A stretch of 64,000 nt of DNA from Dactylonectria macrodidyma (Eukaryota; Ascomycota; Sordariomycetes; Hypocreales; Nectriaceae), in the NCBI GenBank assembly GCA_020744425.1, contig JAGMUV010000027.1, positions 744,001 to 808,000 of the forward strand, in the 5' to 3' direction. The translations under genes were made by a program, and so were the position numbers. This document shows positions 49,937-60,948 of the stretch, piece after piece. Each line of letters opens with the position of its first letter. The first letter of the stretch is position 1. A model generated the notes under the pieces. The model was given only the letters and a program-made list of their open reading frames with translations, was not told the origin of the DNA and searched no databases.

Positions 49937-51635
49937 TCTCCCTGACCTCTGATGCTCGAGATCTCTGCGAGTCATGCTCCTGGAGCCGTCTCACGAGTTC
50001 TGCCTTCTTCCCTGACACCTTGAGACCTCGAGTCTTTAGCTTCGTCTGCAGATCCTTGACACGCTGCTGATGGTATCTTCTCATCGTTAACAGGTCATCG
50101 TCATCCATCGCAATCATCTCCTCATCGTCAAGGAAAGGATCTACCTCATCCTCTAGCTGGACTATAATTTCCTCCGCCACCTCCCACCCGGTGAAGTCAA
50201 TCTCTTCCGCCGGGATATCCTTAATCCTAATAAAGGTATCCTCAAGACCGTCTGGCCGTACACTTATTCCGGTGTTCAGGAACGCCTTTTTCACCATCTC
50301 TGCCTTGGCGATGAGCCGTTGAGTAGCTGCTGCCACGATGTGCGTTGTCATAATCCGTTTATCGCTGACAGACCACGTAAAATCCGGCCCTTCCTCGCTC
50401 TCTTTGCGTTCCACATACTCATCAGTTGCCTCCTCAAGCCACTGCTTATACGGCTTATTAATTGCGGTATCGAGAGGTTGCACAAGACTTGTACAACCTC
50501 CTGGGATAAGCGCTAACGTGATATTCTGTTCCCTAAGTTTTCTCTTGATCTCCTCGGTGTTATGGAACGTGGCTGCATCCATAACCAAGAGCGTATCTTC
50601 ATTATCTTCCGATGCCAAGGGCGTAAGCTCCTCTTCAATCCATTGTAAGAGAAGCTCCTCGTTATTATACGCGGTTTTGTTGAACTCCACAGTGACGTCA
50701 GGATGGTAGTGATGCGATTCCTTTTCGTAAATTTGACCGCCTTCCTCGGTAGGTACGCCATGGAAAATGAGTTTGGGTTTAAGTCTGTGAATTCCGTCTG
50801 CAAAAATGTACAACACTAAGGTTGCTTGTCTTTTGTTCCATCCACTGCGGTCAGTGTGGCCAGAAACAGTCTTCGAACCCTGTATCTCCCACGTTGATCC
50901 GTCAAGAAATTCGAAAGGAATTGGGGTCTCGTCGAGGTTAAGTATAAGGCGTTTACGGAATCGTCTTTTTGGTGAGTGTAACATCACTGTAAAGGCGCGA
51001 TGTTGGGATCCAACTGATGAGACGCGTCTGATGAATCGTAAGAACTTATTCACTATATTGATATAGTCTTCTGGGCGCTTGGTTGACTGCTTCGTAATCC
51101 GACGCTTTACGATATTGTGACGCCGGAGAAAGCCGCGATACCAACCAACGGAGAATGTAAATTGGTTGGGAAAACTCGGGTATAATTCCTTAAAAATTGA
51201 CCGTGACTTCATACGGAACCACGAGGTCGTCACAACCTTAGATTTTGACCTGCGCTCTCGGAATAGCTTATACAGCTCTCCCTCAAGCCCTGGCCATTGG
51301 GGGGCATAACCACGGGTTCTATCTTCAACGTGAGACTCACTGTAAGCCACCTTCCATCCATGGATCGTACGATGCGGGATTTTAAAGTAAGCTTCAGCAT
51401 CCCTTGCCGTGGGCGTAACCAACGTGCCTCGGACCAAGAGACGATGATGAATTAGCCACATGACGACCTCCTCTTTTTTCCTCTTCGTGTACGAGCGTTG
51501 CTGACGCAGAGCCGGCTTCGTGACCTTATACTGACGATCCTTGAGCGGCGTTGGCTTGGGACCACGCTTCTTGGGCCTGGCCAAAATATCCCAAGTTGGG
51601 ATATTAGGATCAATCTCCTGAAGGGGCGGCATCAT
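49920..51635 (-). CDS. pogo-type transposase with C-terminal SAP-like motif
   Basis: 571 aa, intronless, open throughout. The N-terminus is basic (KKRGPKPTPLKDRQYKVTKP) with a helix-turn-helix (TARDAEAYFKIPHRTIHGWK), then a CENP-B-like second domain (FPNQFTFSVGWYRGFLRRHN). Catalytic acids lie in LILNLDETPIPFEF, LLVMDAATFHNT and TSLVQPLDTAINK. The C-terminus carries an acidic patch and LQTKLKTRGLKVSGKKAELV with RRLQEH, the helix-turn-helix of a SAP DNA-binding motif. Open frame and matching TIRs suggest a functional element. Confidence 0.92.
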   Translation of the reverse strand: MMPPLQEIDPNIPTWDILARPKKRGPKPTPLKDRQYKVTKPALRQQRSYTKRKKEEVVMWLIHHRLLVRGTLVTPTARDAEAYFKIPHRTIHGWKVAYSESHVEDRTRGYAPQWPGLEGELYKLFRERRSKSKVVTTSWFRMKSRSIFKELYPSFPNQFTFSVGWYRGFLRRHNIVKRRITKQSTKRPEDYINIVNKFLRFIRRVSSVGSQHRAFTVMLHSPKRRFRKRLILNLDETPIPFEFLDGSTWEIQGSKTVSGHTDRSGWNKRQATLVLYIFADGIHRLKPKLIFHGVPTEEGGQIYEKESHHYHPDVTVEFNKTAYNNEELLLQWIEEELTPLASEDNEDTLLVMDAATFHNTEEIKRKLREQNITLALIPGGCTSLVQPLDTAINKPYKQWLEEATDEYVERKESEEGPDFTWSVSDKRIMTTHIVAAATQRLIAKAEMVKKAFLNTGISVRPDGLEDTFIRIKDIPAEEIDFTGWEVAEEIIVQLEDEVDPFLDDEEMIAMDDDDLLTMRRYHQQRVKDLQTKLKTRGLKVSGKKAELVRRLQEHDSQRSRASEVRETIYCG

Positions 51636-51815
51636 GCGAAAAAACGGCTTAATTTGAGCTTCAATTGAGGAAGAATGTCAGGAAACACAAAGTGTGGGAA
51701 TTATCCCAATGGAGACCGCACAACTTTTTGATATCCTACCCCTCAGTTCTAGCCCTCACACTAATTGTATGAGGAATAGATCTGCATTACAGTGGGGCGC
51801 CAAGTCTTTTAGTCT

Positions 51816-51850
51816 CACGCTACTTGGGCGAGATAACTGAGTTTCTACGG
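51816..51850. repeat. right TIR of pogo element 2
   Basis: Inverted copy of 49345-49379, followed by TA. Confidence 0.9.
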
Positions 51851-51933
51851 TAGTCGTCCACTGCCGAGGCATCCAAATCACCGAAAATTCGTTGGTAAGC
51901 GTCAGCGACGATCTGCTTGTTGTTCAGGTTCAT

Positions 51934-52940
51934 TGCGAAGCTCTTTGAAAAAATGGACAGGATTGGAGTGAGGAGTGTTTACGGTTTCATTCGGTCTTCC
52001 TCTCCCTTTAAACGTTATCGCGGTGAGTTCAGTCTCGCCCTTTTTCAATTTTTGAATTCTGCTCGGCGGTGGAATGCTCGGGGCGGTGATTGGTCGGCAA
52101 CTTGGCGCGTCAAAGCGCATCGACAAATTGATTGATCTGCATTGGCGGCCTGATTTGTTGCTGACGTGGCGCTCAGCTGAGCAGGTTTGAGGAATTTATC
52201 AGCACCTCGGAAATTGCGGTCAGCAATGCACGCATTGTTCGTCGGAACCGTGGCCTTTGAATCCAGCCTCCCACGGGCAGCTCGCAAGTTGAGGGACGAG
52301 TCTTTCGTGACGCTAAGCCGGAATCAAGTCATTGCCGTCGCTTACGAAGCATACTTAGAAACACGCCAGTGACCTTGGTGGCGCATGGGATGCCGGCGTC
52401 AGTAAGCACAGGATGACAGGATTAGTCGCTGATGTAGTGGGCACAGGCCTCTGACACAGTTGCGACCTTTCCAGATACGGGCACAAAATCCGCGAACCTT
52501 TCGAGACATCCAGCGATTGGCTATCCCGTTCCTACGGTCGCACATTAACACATGGGTGGTATAAGTTAACGTTATATCCATATGTACAAACCATAGCGTT
52601 AGCTGATTGCGCTAGACAATCCCTGAAGCGGGATCTATTAAATTCCGGGCCGTCAATGGTGACGCTGCACAACAGGGAAGGAATGGTAGGTAAATTGATA
52701 GGGACAACATGAGGACTTGGTCTTTCCACTTCGAGTAACAAATCCCGCCAAGCGGCTAGGCGGAAACCTTAAAGGGAGCCACTCCCGCCTCAAACGCCAC
52801 GGCCGCACGGCACGAATTCAGCGTCCCGTATGCCATCAGCCTCTAAGGAACAGCCGTTCTCTATTTTGGGCGCCGCCTTGTCTTGTATAGGGACATCCCA
52901 GATGCTTATACAAAAAGTCAATATTCACAACTCATCCGAC
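51934..52940. other. intergenic stretch without a recognised gene
   Basis: Contains the SnoaL-like 5' flank and the 3' flank of the GH63 gene. Short frames on both strands (for example 52187-52372 on +) have no family signal. Confidence 0.4.
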
Positions 52941-55200
52941 TCACGGCTCATCCTTTGCCTGGCCAGCCTCGCTGAGGTCATCCATGGCCATGACCTTGAC
53001 AACCAAGCTCGTCCAGCCAGTGAAGTGCTGAGTGCGCCGGCCCTTGCCCGTCTCAGGGTCATACTGCTCCCACGCGAAGCCCGTCTCCTCCCAACTCTTG
53101 AAAACAGTGTCAACGACGTTCTTGCGGAGGCGGGTGTAGATGTCCCTGGCGCGTTCCTGGAATGGTCCCCTTTGAGTGGAGACGTGCTGTGAGAAAGGGT
53201 TAGCAATGTCCAGCGATGATGTAGCAGAGAGCGTCCCTTCAGCTGGGTGACCACCATGTAATTGATGGGCATCCAGACAGGGCTCCTCCAGTAGTTCTCG
53301 TTTGTTCCGTAGAACTCATCCTTGGGGCTAAGACTCCTAATGCCATGGGGGCTGAACAGTTCGTCTTCATCCGCAATGAGATCAAGCATCCTACCCAGCT
53401 TGGGATCGTCATGCTGCATTAAACCAACAAGGAAGGGGAACAGGGAAATGTAGCCCTTGTGGCAAACGAGAGCATGCTCCTCAAAGTCGTCAATCGTCGC
53501 GTCACAGGAGCATCCGTCCTTCTCAGACCAGTGCAGGTCGTTCAAGTTGTGCTCAATGGCGGTGAGAGTGGTCTTGTCCTTGTCGACGTCCTCTAACATG
53601 CCGAGGGCGTCGGCAATGTTCATCAAAGACTTGGTCATCAAACCAACCCAGGACATGAGATCGATGTGGAGCTCGCCTGGATGGGGAGGCTGAGCGCGAT
53701 GGTAGTCGTCCAAGCCGCTGGTGAGGATGTGGGATTCAGTCCGGCCGCGCCACCGGTAGCCTTCCTTTGTCGAAAATGCTTCACGGTCATAAGACTTGAT
53801 GTCGCCGCGCTGGGTCCTGCGGAACCAGTCATACTGCCGACGAAGAAGAGGGTACAGTCGGCGAAGGTATTCCTCGCCGAGCTCGACATTATCGAGATGA
53901 GCGGTCTGCAAAGATTTTTTGGGCGACAACGTCTCCTTCTCCACCGCCTGGGTACCGTTGTTCTTCCTCAGGCGCTCCATGAAACCCTCGATGATGAGGA
54001 AGAGAGTTGACGGGTTTGCGTAGTGCGGGTACTGAATCTGAAACTCTGCGGGCACTTTGCTGCGGGCTTCGGGGCCCAGAATCTGCTCGCGGGCAATCCA
54101 GCCGTCCTCATCAATCAGATTGAACCAGCTCTTGACGATCTCAAGTGTGAGGTCCATGTCCCAGTCGGCGATGGGGATAAGATGGAAACCCTCATCCCAA
54201 AGGAACCCGCGGGGGAAGAAAGGTCGCGAAGGAACGCTGGTGAAGAGCTCGTGAGGTCCGTCCAGCTCTTGCTTGTTGCGAGCTCTAGCGGCGGCAGCTT
54301 CCTCCCAGAACCCCTCGTTCTCTTCATCGTATTCAGGAGCATACGACTTATCGACGAGGTGATCACCGTAGAAGTAGCCAATGCCGCCAAGCAGGTTGGA
54401 AAACATGGTCTTGCCAAACTTCAAGTATTTTTCGGCGGTAAATGGAGTCTTCAGGTCGAAGACGGAAGAGAACCTCCAGTTGAAGAACTCTGAGTTTGTC
54501 TTGATCTCTCTGGTCAAGTCGGCGGGCGTGAGCTTGGATCCCGCGGACGCAGACGAGAAGATGACGTCGAACTCGAACGCGCCCTCGAACATCTTCTGCA
54601 CGATCTGGACGCTACCCGCACCCGGGTTGCTCTGAAGTTGGTACACCACCCAAGGGGGCAGAGGATCCTCCGGGTTGTGGCCCTCCTGAACTGCCTTCAC
54701 GGACTCTTGAATCGGCTTGTACACGATTCCCCTGGCCTGCCACGACATGCTCTCAGGGACCTGGAGTGATCGGACGACGGTCCTGTCGCCCTGCTTGGAT
54801 TCGGACAAGCTGTGATCACTCGCAGGGCGATCGCCTTCTCCGTTGGTGACAGCCAGTTGGTAGGAGCCAAGGTCGGTCGACCTGCCTGTGAAAGTGATGT
54901 CATGCTCGAATCCCAAGTTATCACCCTCGGTGTCAACGGCCAGCTCGGAGTCCTGGCCATCCTGCGCTATGTAGTAGTGTATCATAGTCTTGAGGTTGGC
55001 AGGGGCGCCCTCTCGGGGAACACCCTGGATCCTGACGGCCCAACTGCCGCCATGAGCGCCTCCAGGAACTTTGACGAAAGACGCGATGATGTCGATGTGG
55101 TTTGCTTCATCGTGGATCGACTGGACGCCTCCTCTGCGCGCATCGTATTCGTCCCAGCCGTAGCCACTGATTTCGTGCTGCTCACAGGTGTATCGGAAGC
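52941..55200 (-). pseudogene. mannosyl-oligosaccharide glucosidase (processing glucosidase I, GH63), 5' exon missing
   Basis: The main exon 55200-53237 encodes most of GH63: FRYTCEQHEISGYGWDEYDA, FFPRGFLWDEGFHLIPIADW, GWIAREQILGPEARSKVP, YPHYANPSTLFLIIEGFMER and SPHGIRSLSPKDEFYGTNEN. A last exon 53186-52941 supplies TGFAWEQYDPETGKGRRTQH and FTGWTSLVVKVMA. The intron between them is 50 bases with a good AG acceptor, but its first bases are GG instead of GT. Upstream, a clean acceptor (taatccag) precedes 55200, but the first exon (membrane anchor and the NQSLLW-type N-terminus) is absent because hAT sequence begins within about 70 bp. Glucosidase I trims the first glucose of N-glycans in the ER. 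This copy is probably dead, so another copy is expected elsewhere. Confidence 0.85.
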
Positions 55201-55264
55201 CTGGATTACACTTAGTATATCGTCGGTGGTTGAGAGTGCAAGTGGTCGAGGGCGACCCTACCGG

Positions 55265-57023
55265 ATTGGATGTCCTGGAAAGGACGCTGTATTGGCCACA
55301 CAATTAACTTGTCAGCCAAGGCGCTCTTATTTGGCAAAAACGCCGACGCGTTCGAGAAGCAATTGTCAGGCGCAGAAGCGTTATCTGATACTGAATACGC
55401 TCAATGGCGCAAAAAAGGACCAGTTGGCAAGTTACACAATATCGTAGTTGATGTGCGTATTAGCCACCGGCTGATTTACTTGTTCAAGGAGGTCCAGAGG
55501 GTAAGCGGTTTAACTAAATCCTATTCGTCTCATATTAACTCGGTATATCTAACAGGACGAAATTAATCGCGCCACCACCCTTAAACTCCGATCGAAGAAA
55601 CCACTCAAGCTAATTATCGACAACGACACGCGTTGGCTGTCACAACTCTACATGATCCGCAGGGCTCTACGGTTGAAAACCTCTATCGAACTCCTACTGA
55701 TCAAGTATAAGGCGCAGTGGGAGGACGAAAATCGGTCTAAAAAGACTGGCCAAGTGACACAAGCCAAGTTGGCGAAAAAACCACGCATCCTCCGAGACGA
55801 GAATCAGCTAACGGACAAAGACTGGGAGGTTCTTTACCATTTGGAGGCTATTCTGACTGTTTTTGAGACCGTGGTAAAGACACTTGAGGGTGATGGACAC
55901 ATCCGCAGGCGTAAGCAAGGCTGGACTGGCTCCTATGGCAATATCTGGGACGTGGTGCTTGGCTATGAGTTGCTGCTTAACACACTGGAAGAATATAAGC
56001 AGCTTGCTGCTGATTTTCCTGATCCAGAGCACTTCCGCATCGGAATCAACCTTGCTTGGGATAAGCTGGATGAATATTATCGGCGGCTCGACGAGACGCC
56101 CATCTACCGGTACTATACGGCTATGGCGCTCCATCCAGCTTATCGTTGGGACTGGTTTGATGAAACGTGGGCTCATAAGCCTAGCTGGGTTGACAAGGCA
56201 AAAGAGATGGTTGCCGACGTCTGGCTGTCCGATTACGCTCATCTCGAGGTTAGAACCAGCAGCAGCAGAGGCGACGACGAGCCACCAGCAAAAAGACCTC
56301 GGTTTTTCAATCCCTTCGAGAAGAACAGTCGTCTGCCAAGCTCAATACCAGCCTACGCAGCAGCTATTGTGGGTGACGAGTACCAAGCGTGGCAGACGGA
56401 TCGTGACGCCAGCGACGGCAACGTTCGTGATCCAATTGGTTACTGGATCACTAAGCAAGGCAGATATCCTCGGTTATCCAGGATGGCCTTGGACTTCCTG
56501 ACGATCCAGCCGATGTCAGCCGAGTGTGAGAGGCTATTTTCAGCTGCTGGCAAGATGGTCTCGGGGTTGCGTACGAACCTAGATGCTGAGATTATCGCCA
56601 TTTGTCAGGTCTTACGCTCTTGGTACCGTGCTGGCCTTATCAAGGACCTGGATCCATTGCTTAAGCCACACCTCGAAAGTAAGCTGGATGCCGGCTGTGG
56701 GACTCTAAGCGACGACGAGCTGGCTCTTGCTGAGTCAAAATGGCTATTCGAGGGCGAGGACAGCGCCAGCGAGGTTGACGATTCATCACAGCAGCAAGAG
56801 GCTGAAGAGTTAGTGTCAACCTCTGAAAGTGAGGCTGAATAGGCGTCGACGAGGTTGTGAAATAGCCTCAAAAATCCACTTACAAAACCACTTATAAATC
56901 CACGTGTACATCCATTCCACTCCGGTCGAATATGTGTTACATCCACTATGCAATTGCCTAATAAATCGTACATCCACTCCACTTGGTCCAAAAGTGGAGT
57001 GGATGTAGTGGTTTCGAGCCTTG
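55265..57023 (+). mobile_element. hAT-type DNA transposon, 5'-truncated
   Basis: The right end is recognisable: AGTGGTTTCGAGCCTTG ends near 57023 and is preceded by many tccact/agtgga subterminal words from 56870. The left end and the N-terminal part of the transposase (zinc finger, first catalytic acid) are missing; homology begins around 55275, directly against the GH63 fragment. No target duplication can be read because the left end is gone. Confidence 0.82.
55270..56842 (+). CDS. hAT transposase, N-terminally truncated
   Basis: Exons 55270-55500 and 55556-56842 (GTAAGC...AG), in phase, 506 codons. It starts within the region RCIGHTINLSAKALLFG, which is internal in full hAT proteins. It continues through IIDNDTRWLSQLYMIRRALR, DENQLTDKDWEVLYHLEAIL and the C-terminal dimerisation block YPRLSRMALDFLTIQPMSAE with CERLFSAAGKMVS. 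The acidic tail ends EELVSTSESEAE. Lacking the N-terminal BED finger and part of the catalytic core, it is not expected to transpose. Confidence 0.85.
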
Positions 57024-57767
57024 GGGAAGATGGTGACCCAGCCTGATAATCCGTGGCCCGTCCATCTCGGTTCGCTCGTTGGCGTAGCCTGTAGTTTTGT
57101 GTACGTCTCACTTGCAAGCGACGCCGATGTAGCACAGTGGGGTCCTGTTCTTGATCATCTGTTGGGTTATATACTGGATAATTCCTAGCTATAGCAATAA
57201 GCGGGCACCCTGAACTTTTGGCGTAGCTGGTGAATCCAACATCATCCACAAATCGGATATTCATTGTTGCTTCCGTGGTTGGTGGACTTCCGTTGACTTC
57301 CCCTGAAGCAACTGAACTGAGATTGGAGAACTTGAAATGCGCTAACCCGATCAGGAAAGTGTAACGCTCCACTAGTCCAGAAACGGAAAGTGTAACGCTC
57401 ACAGTGCTCCGCGAATGATGGCCGTCGAGGATTCTACTTTGACCACGACCTGCAACAGCAACATGGACGTAATGGCCGAAATGAATGCGTCGACATATTA
57501 GTAATACAAATATATATTCAATAAATCTACAGAAGACTGGAAATTCATGTTGTGGTGCTGAAAACCTAAGTCGCAATTTTCTACTAGAGCGTAGCGTAGG
57601 TCAGCGGCAAGGGTCTTTGGCCCTGCCCTCATGGCGTTAAATACAAACATACATAGATACATACAACAGTCTTGGTATGGTATTTCATCGCGGCCCTCAA
57701 GTCAATCCCCCATGTCTATGATATCGCCCGAATACGCATACAAGTCTCGGCCCGGAGACCTCACCAT
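57024..57767. other. stretch without a recognised gene
   Basis: A long - strand frame (57576-56605) runs across the hAT end and has no family signal. A short direct repeat ggaaagtgtaacgctc occurs near 57355 and 57389. The right part is the 3' flank of the MFS gene. Confidence 0.35.
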
Positions 57768-59333
57768 CTACAGCTTTGCCCACACACCCATCGAATCGCG
57801 TCTCCTCTTTACCTCTCGTGCAGCAACCAGAACTGCCACTCCCATCGTCATGCAAGTCGCCGCGAATATCTGTGCATTGAGATAACTCCCCCCGCTCACC
57901 AAGGTTCCCGAAACTTGGGGTCCGATGAGGACACCAAAGCCGGTCACAGAATATACCATACCAAGCAGAGTCCCTTGCCTCTGTACATCAAATTTCACGC
58001 CCCCTAGCGCTGAGGGGCCAAGTGACTGAATCCCACCCATCCCCAGACTGAAAAACACAGTCCACGCGTATAGCCCTTGCAGGGTGGTTACGGTAGACCA
58101 CAGATAGATGATCAACGCCGTGATTGCGACGTGGCCTATAAAAAGGTTAAGTGCGCCGACGTAAGGGGCGGCGAAGCTGGGGGCAAGACGACCGATAATG
58201 CCGATGCCATTCAGGACTAGCAGGAGGTTCAGAGACTCGGTGTACGTCAACCCTAGGACGTTCCGAGCATATGAAGCCAGGTAGAAGATGGGGAAGAAAA
58301 CGCCAATGAAGGCCTAGGCACCATGTCAGCTTTGAACCGACCGAGAGGGCGTTGTCGGTACGCGGATGGATGTGGGCTCAAGCATACCAGGAAAGATCCA
58401 GCGGCGTACAAAGCGTACTCAGGAATCTTGAAGGCACTCCAGTCGACCAAGGGTCCTTTGGCTTGGGGCGTGACCCTGGGTTTGATAACCACCAGAGCCA
58501 ACGCCAACGTCCCCATCTGGATGAATCCGATGGCTCGCATCGTCCATCCGAAGCCAATGGTGGGTAGCAGCGTTCTCGCCATGCTTGGGAAGACGAGCCC
58601 CCCAACAGTGCTTCCGCAAGCTGCGATGGCCAACGCAACAGCTCGCTTCGTCGTGAAGTAGGTCGAGATGACTGTCATGACCGGGGTGAAGATGAGTCCG
58701 CTGCCCAGACCAGTGCATACCCCCTGCGCCAAGAAGACCTGCCAGTATGCTGTGGAAGCTGATGTTGTGAATGTTCCGAGGACGATCAAGATACCGCCCG
58801 TGGCCACGGTGCTCCGGAAGTAGCCCGCGTCGGTCAAGACACCGCCTATGCTGCCAACGAAGAAAAGAAGGCAGACTTCGAAGGAGCCAATCCACGATAT
58901 GTCGGAAGAAGAACGTTCGAGGACTGTGACGTAGTAGGCTTGGAAGACGCCGAAAGATACAAAGACACCCCTATTTCGGTTGGTTAGTTGATGCCGTATG
59001 CAGCTGATCGAGCCACAGGAGCGCTCACCATGTATTCATGATAATGAAGAAGCCCGAAACCACTAGTTGTCTCATTAACGCTGCTGCGCGGTACGAGAAC
59101 ACGAGAGATGTTTGAGTCAGCTCACCAGACATCCATGCCCAAAACCCGCCGTTAGGTGGTAGGCTAAGAGATGCCGAAAGGAACGGTACCATGGCATCTG
59201 TCATTGTGCTGCCATCGGTGGTTGCGGTTTGAGTTTCTTTTCTTCGTAGCTCGTGAGGCGTCGGAGGCATATTTTGAGGCGGTGTTGAGCTGCCAGACTC
59301 GATTGCATCCTTTTCGACGGTCGGTTCGGGCAT
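57768..59333 (-). CDS. MFS transporter, monocarboxylate-transporter (MCT) type
   Basis: Four exons, 59333-59126, 59062-59029, 58970-58388 and 58313-57768, phases closing to 456 aa. A polar N-terminus leads to the family entry motif PPNGGFWAWMS, then FFIIMNTWGVFVSFGVFQAY across the 34-base second exon. Twelve helices are expected, with GLGSGLIFTPVMTVISTYF, AACGSTVGGLVFPSM and SLGPSALGGVKFDVQRQGT as loop landmarks. It belongs to the fungal MCT/SLC16-like group, often of unknown substrate (monocarboxylates, riboflavin, or metabolites of gene clusters). Plasma membrane. The gene looks intact. Confidence 0.92.
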
Positions 59334-60114
59334 CGTGATTTGTGTGGCCAGGGGATTCCGACTTTCGGTTGATCAAATGAAGCTTGAACAACTGTACTTA
59401 AAAAGGGGAGTGGACAAAGGATGGAAGATAGGTGTCGAAGTGCTTTGCACTCTCTGGAGGTAGATCAAGAAGCCACGACTCGTCGCTTTGCCAAGTACGT
59501 TACGATATCAGAACCGGCGGGAAGGGAAACTTCATCCGAGGATTTGTTTGTCTAAGTATGAGACGAACAAACAAATTTCGATAACGCACTTGGGAGCTTT
59601 TGATTAGACATTCAAGCGCTCGCTGGCTTGATAATATTTGATTCGTCAAGTCGCGTTAACATAGTTTCGATCAATCTAGGCCCAATCCGGCAACATAACC
59701 CGTGGAGCAACCCGATGGTGGACCCAACGGAGATCCCAACAGAACATTCGGAGGGGCGGCGATGAGGATTCCGTAACAAAAGATCGATTTGTTTGGGAAC
59801 ATTCTTTAAGCAGACCACTCGATTTGTAATAGAAAATGAATAAGCAATTGGATCTGCTAGACGATGATTAGGAAAGCTGATAAAGCATTCGAGGTTCACA
59901 GATTTCTTTGGCCAAAAGGCTTCTGGGCGGGCCCACTGAGCACTGGAAGACTACCAGACCCAGCTGGCAAATCAAGAAACAAAGGTGCTTATAAGAGACT
60001 ACAAACATTCCGTTCTCGCCAAACATTTCTCTTCAGCACAGCACCGCACCGATCCCATTACACCAGACATCAGAACGATCACGCTTCTCAACAAGTCCAC
60101 AACACACCGCAACC
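59334..60114. other. divergent intergenic region between MFS and MBL-fold genes
   Basis: 781 bp containing both promoters. No coding sequence recognised, nor a specific motif. Confidence 0.4.
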
Positions 60115-60948
60115 ATGCCTACTTGCCCGGGTTTCAACAGCAATGTCAGCATTACCTTTATTGGTACCGCCACCGCTATTCTCGAGATCGACGGTGTCAG
60201 GTTCCTGACTGATCCGTTTTTTTCACCGGCGGACTCATATTATGAAATCCCGGACAGTGACGCTCGCTTGACCGTCCACCACGATCCCGCACTCGACCTG
60301 AAGGACCTCCCTCCTATCGACGCCGTTCTGCTCAGCCACGAGGACCACTGGGACAACCTCGACCAACTTGGCCGCCGGATACTCGACGGGCGACATGTCT
60401 TCACAACCATGGACGGCGCCAAGCAGCTGGCCCCTCGGCCAGGCGTCGTCGGCATGCAACCCTGGCAAGAGACCACCGTCGCCCTGGGCGGCAAGACGTT
60501 CCGCATCACAGCCACCCCTGCCGACCATGTTCCCGGCAATGAGTGTACCGGTTTCATTCTCACTACGGACTCCTTCGGGGTCTCGCCGGACGGCCGCCGC
60601 AACGCCATCTACTTCACTGGAGACACGGTTTACATGAAGGAGCTCCCTCAGATGGCCGAGAAGTTTCACATCGCAGCCGCCATTATGAACACTGGAGACG
60701 CGCACTACCAACTAGAAGCCCCGCCCGCACCGTCACGCCAGATCACCATAGGCGGCAAGGAGGCGGCCGAGCTGTTCCGCGCCATCAAGGCTGACTGGAT
60801 CATCCCTATGCACTTTGACGCATGGGATCACTTTACGCAGCATAGGGATGGTTTGGCTGAGGCGTTCGAGCAGGAGGGTGTTTCGGACAAGGTAATTTGG
60901 CTTGATCCCGGAAAGGCTGTCAAGATCTTTGAGAGGTCGTCATTTTAG
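60115..60948 (+). CDS. metallo-beta-lactamase-fold hydrolase (UlaG/RomA-like)
   Basis: 277 aa, intronless. The N-terminus SITFIGTATAILEIDGVRFL with TDPFFSP is the usual opening of beta-lactamase_2/UlaG-like proteins. The metal site is present: AVLLSHEDHWDNL (HxxDH variant, near residues 73-80), further histidine in ATPADHVPG, aspartate in YFTGDTVYM and the terminal histidine in IPMHFDAWDHF. It is predicted to be a cytosolic Zn-dependent hydrolase; the substrate is unknown. It is divergent from the MFS transporter with about 780 bp between the starts, so co-regulation is possible. Confidence 0.88.
   Translation: MPTCPGFNSNVSITFIGTATAILEIDGVRFLTDPFFSPADSYYEIPDSDARLTVHHDPALDLKDLPPIDAVLLSHEDHWDNLDQLGRRILDGRHVFTTMDGAKQLAPRPGVVGMQPWQETTVALGGKTFRITATPADHVPGNECTGFILTTDSFGVSPDGRRNAIYFTGDTVYMKELPQMAEKFHIAAAIMNTGDAHYQLEAPPAPSRQITIGGKEAAELFRAIKADWIIPMHFDAWDHFTQHRDGLAEAFEQEGVSDKVIWLDPGKAVKIFERSSF

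Larger units (their letters stand above)
49345..51850 (-). mobile_element. pogo-type DNA transposon 2 (2,506 bp), inserted in a SnoaL-like gene
   Basis: Ends CCGTAGAAACTCAGTTATCT (49345 onward) and its reverse complement ending at 51850 are identical over 27 bases and match 34 of the first 35. TA at 49343-49344 and 51851-51852 is the target duplication. It carries an intact transposase (-) and a second, convergent 133-codon ORF (+). It is a different family from the element at 7.6 kb in both TIR and transposase. Confidence 0.95.
49054..51933 (-). pseudogene. SnoaL-like (NTF2-fold) gene interrupted by a pogo transposon
   Basis: N-terminal part: ATG at 51933 to 51853, 27 codons (MNLNNKQIVADAYQRIFGDL...). 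The frame then reaches TA at 51852-51851, the target duplication of the element. The other copy of TA, at 49344-49343, starts the codon TAC and the frame continues as YMSKDFVQHNPTI to a stop at 49054. The element plus one TA has split an otherwise open 123-codon gene exactly. The protein has the SnoaL signatures FVQHNP, FKHVVAEGDTVILHTRYEM, FIDIYRVENDKLVEHWD. Such proteins are small polyketide-cyclase-like or stress-related proteins of unknown substrate. Confidence 0.88.

Noticed and set aside
56605..57576. 323-codon - strand frame across the hAT right end
   Set aside because: Half of it is antisense to the hAT transposase and the rest has no recognisable domain.
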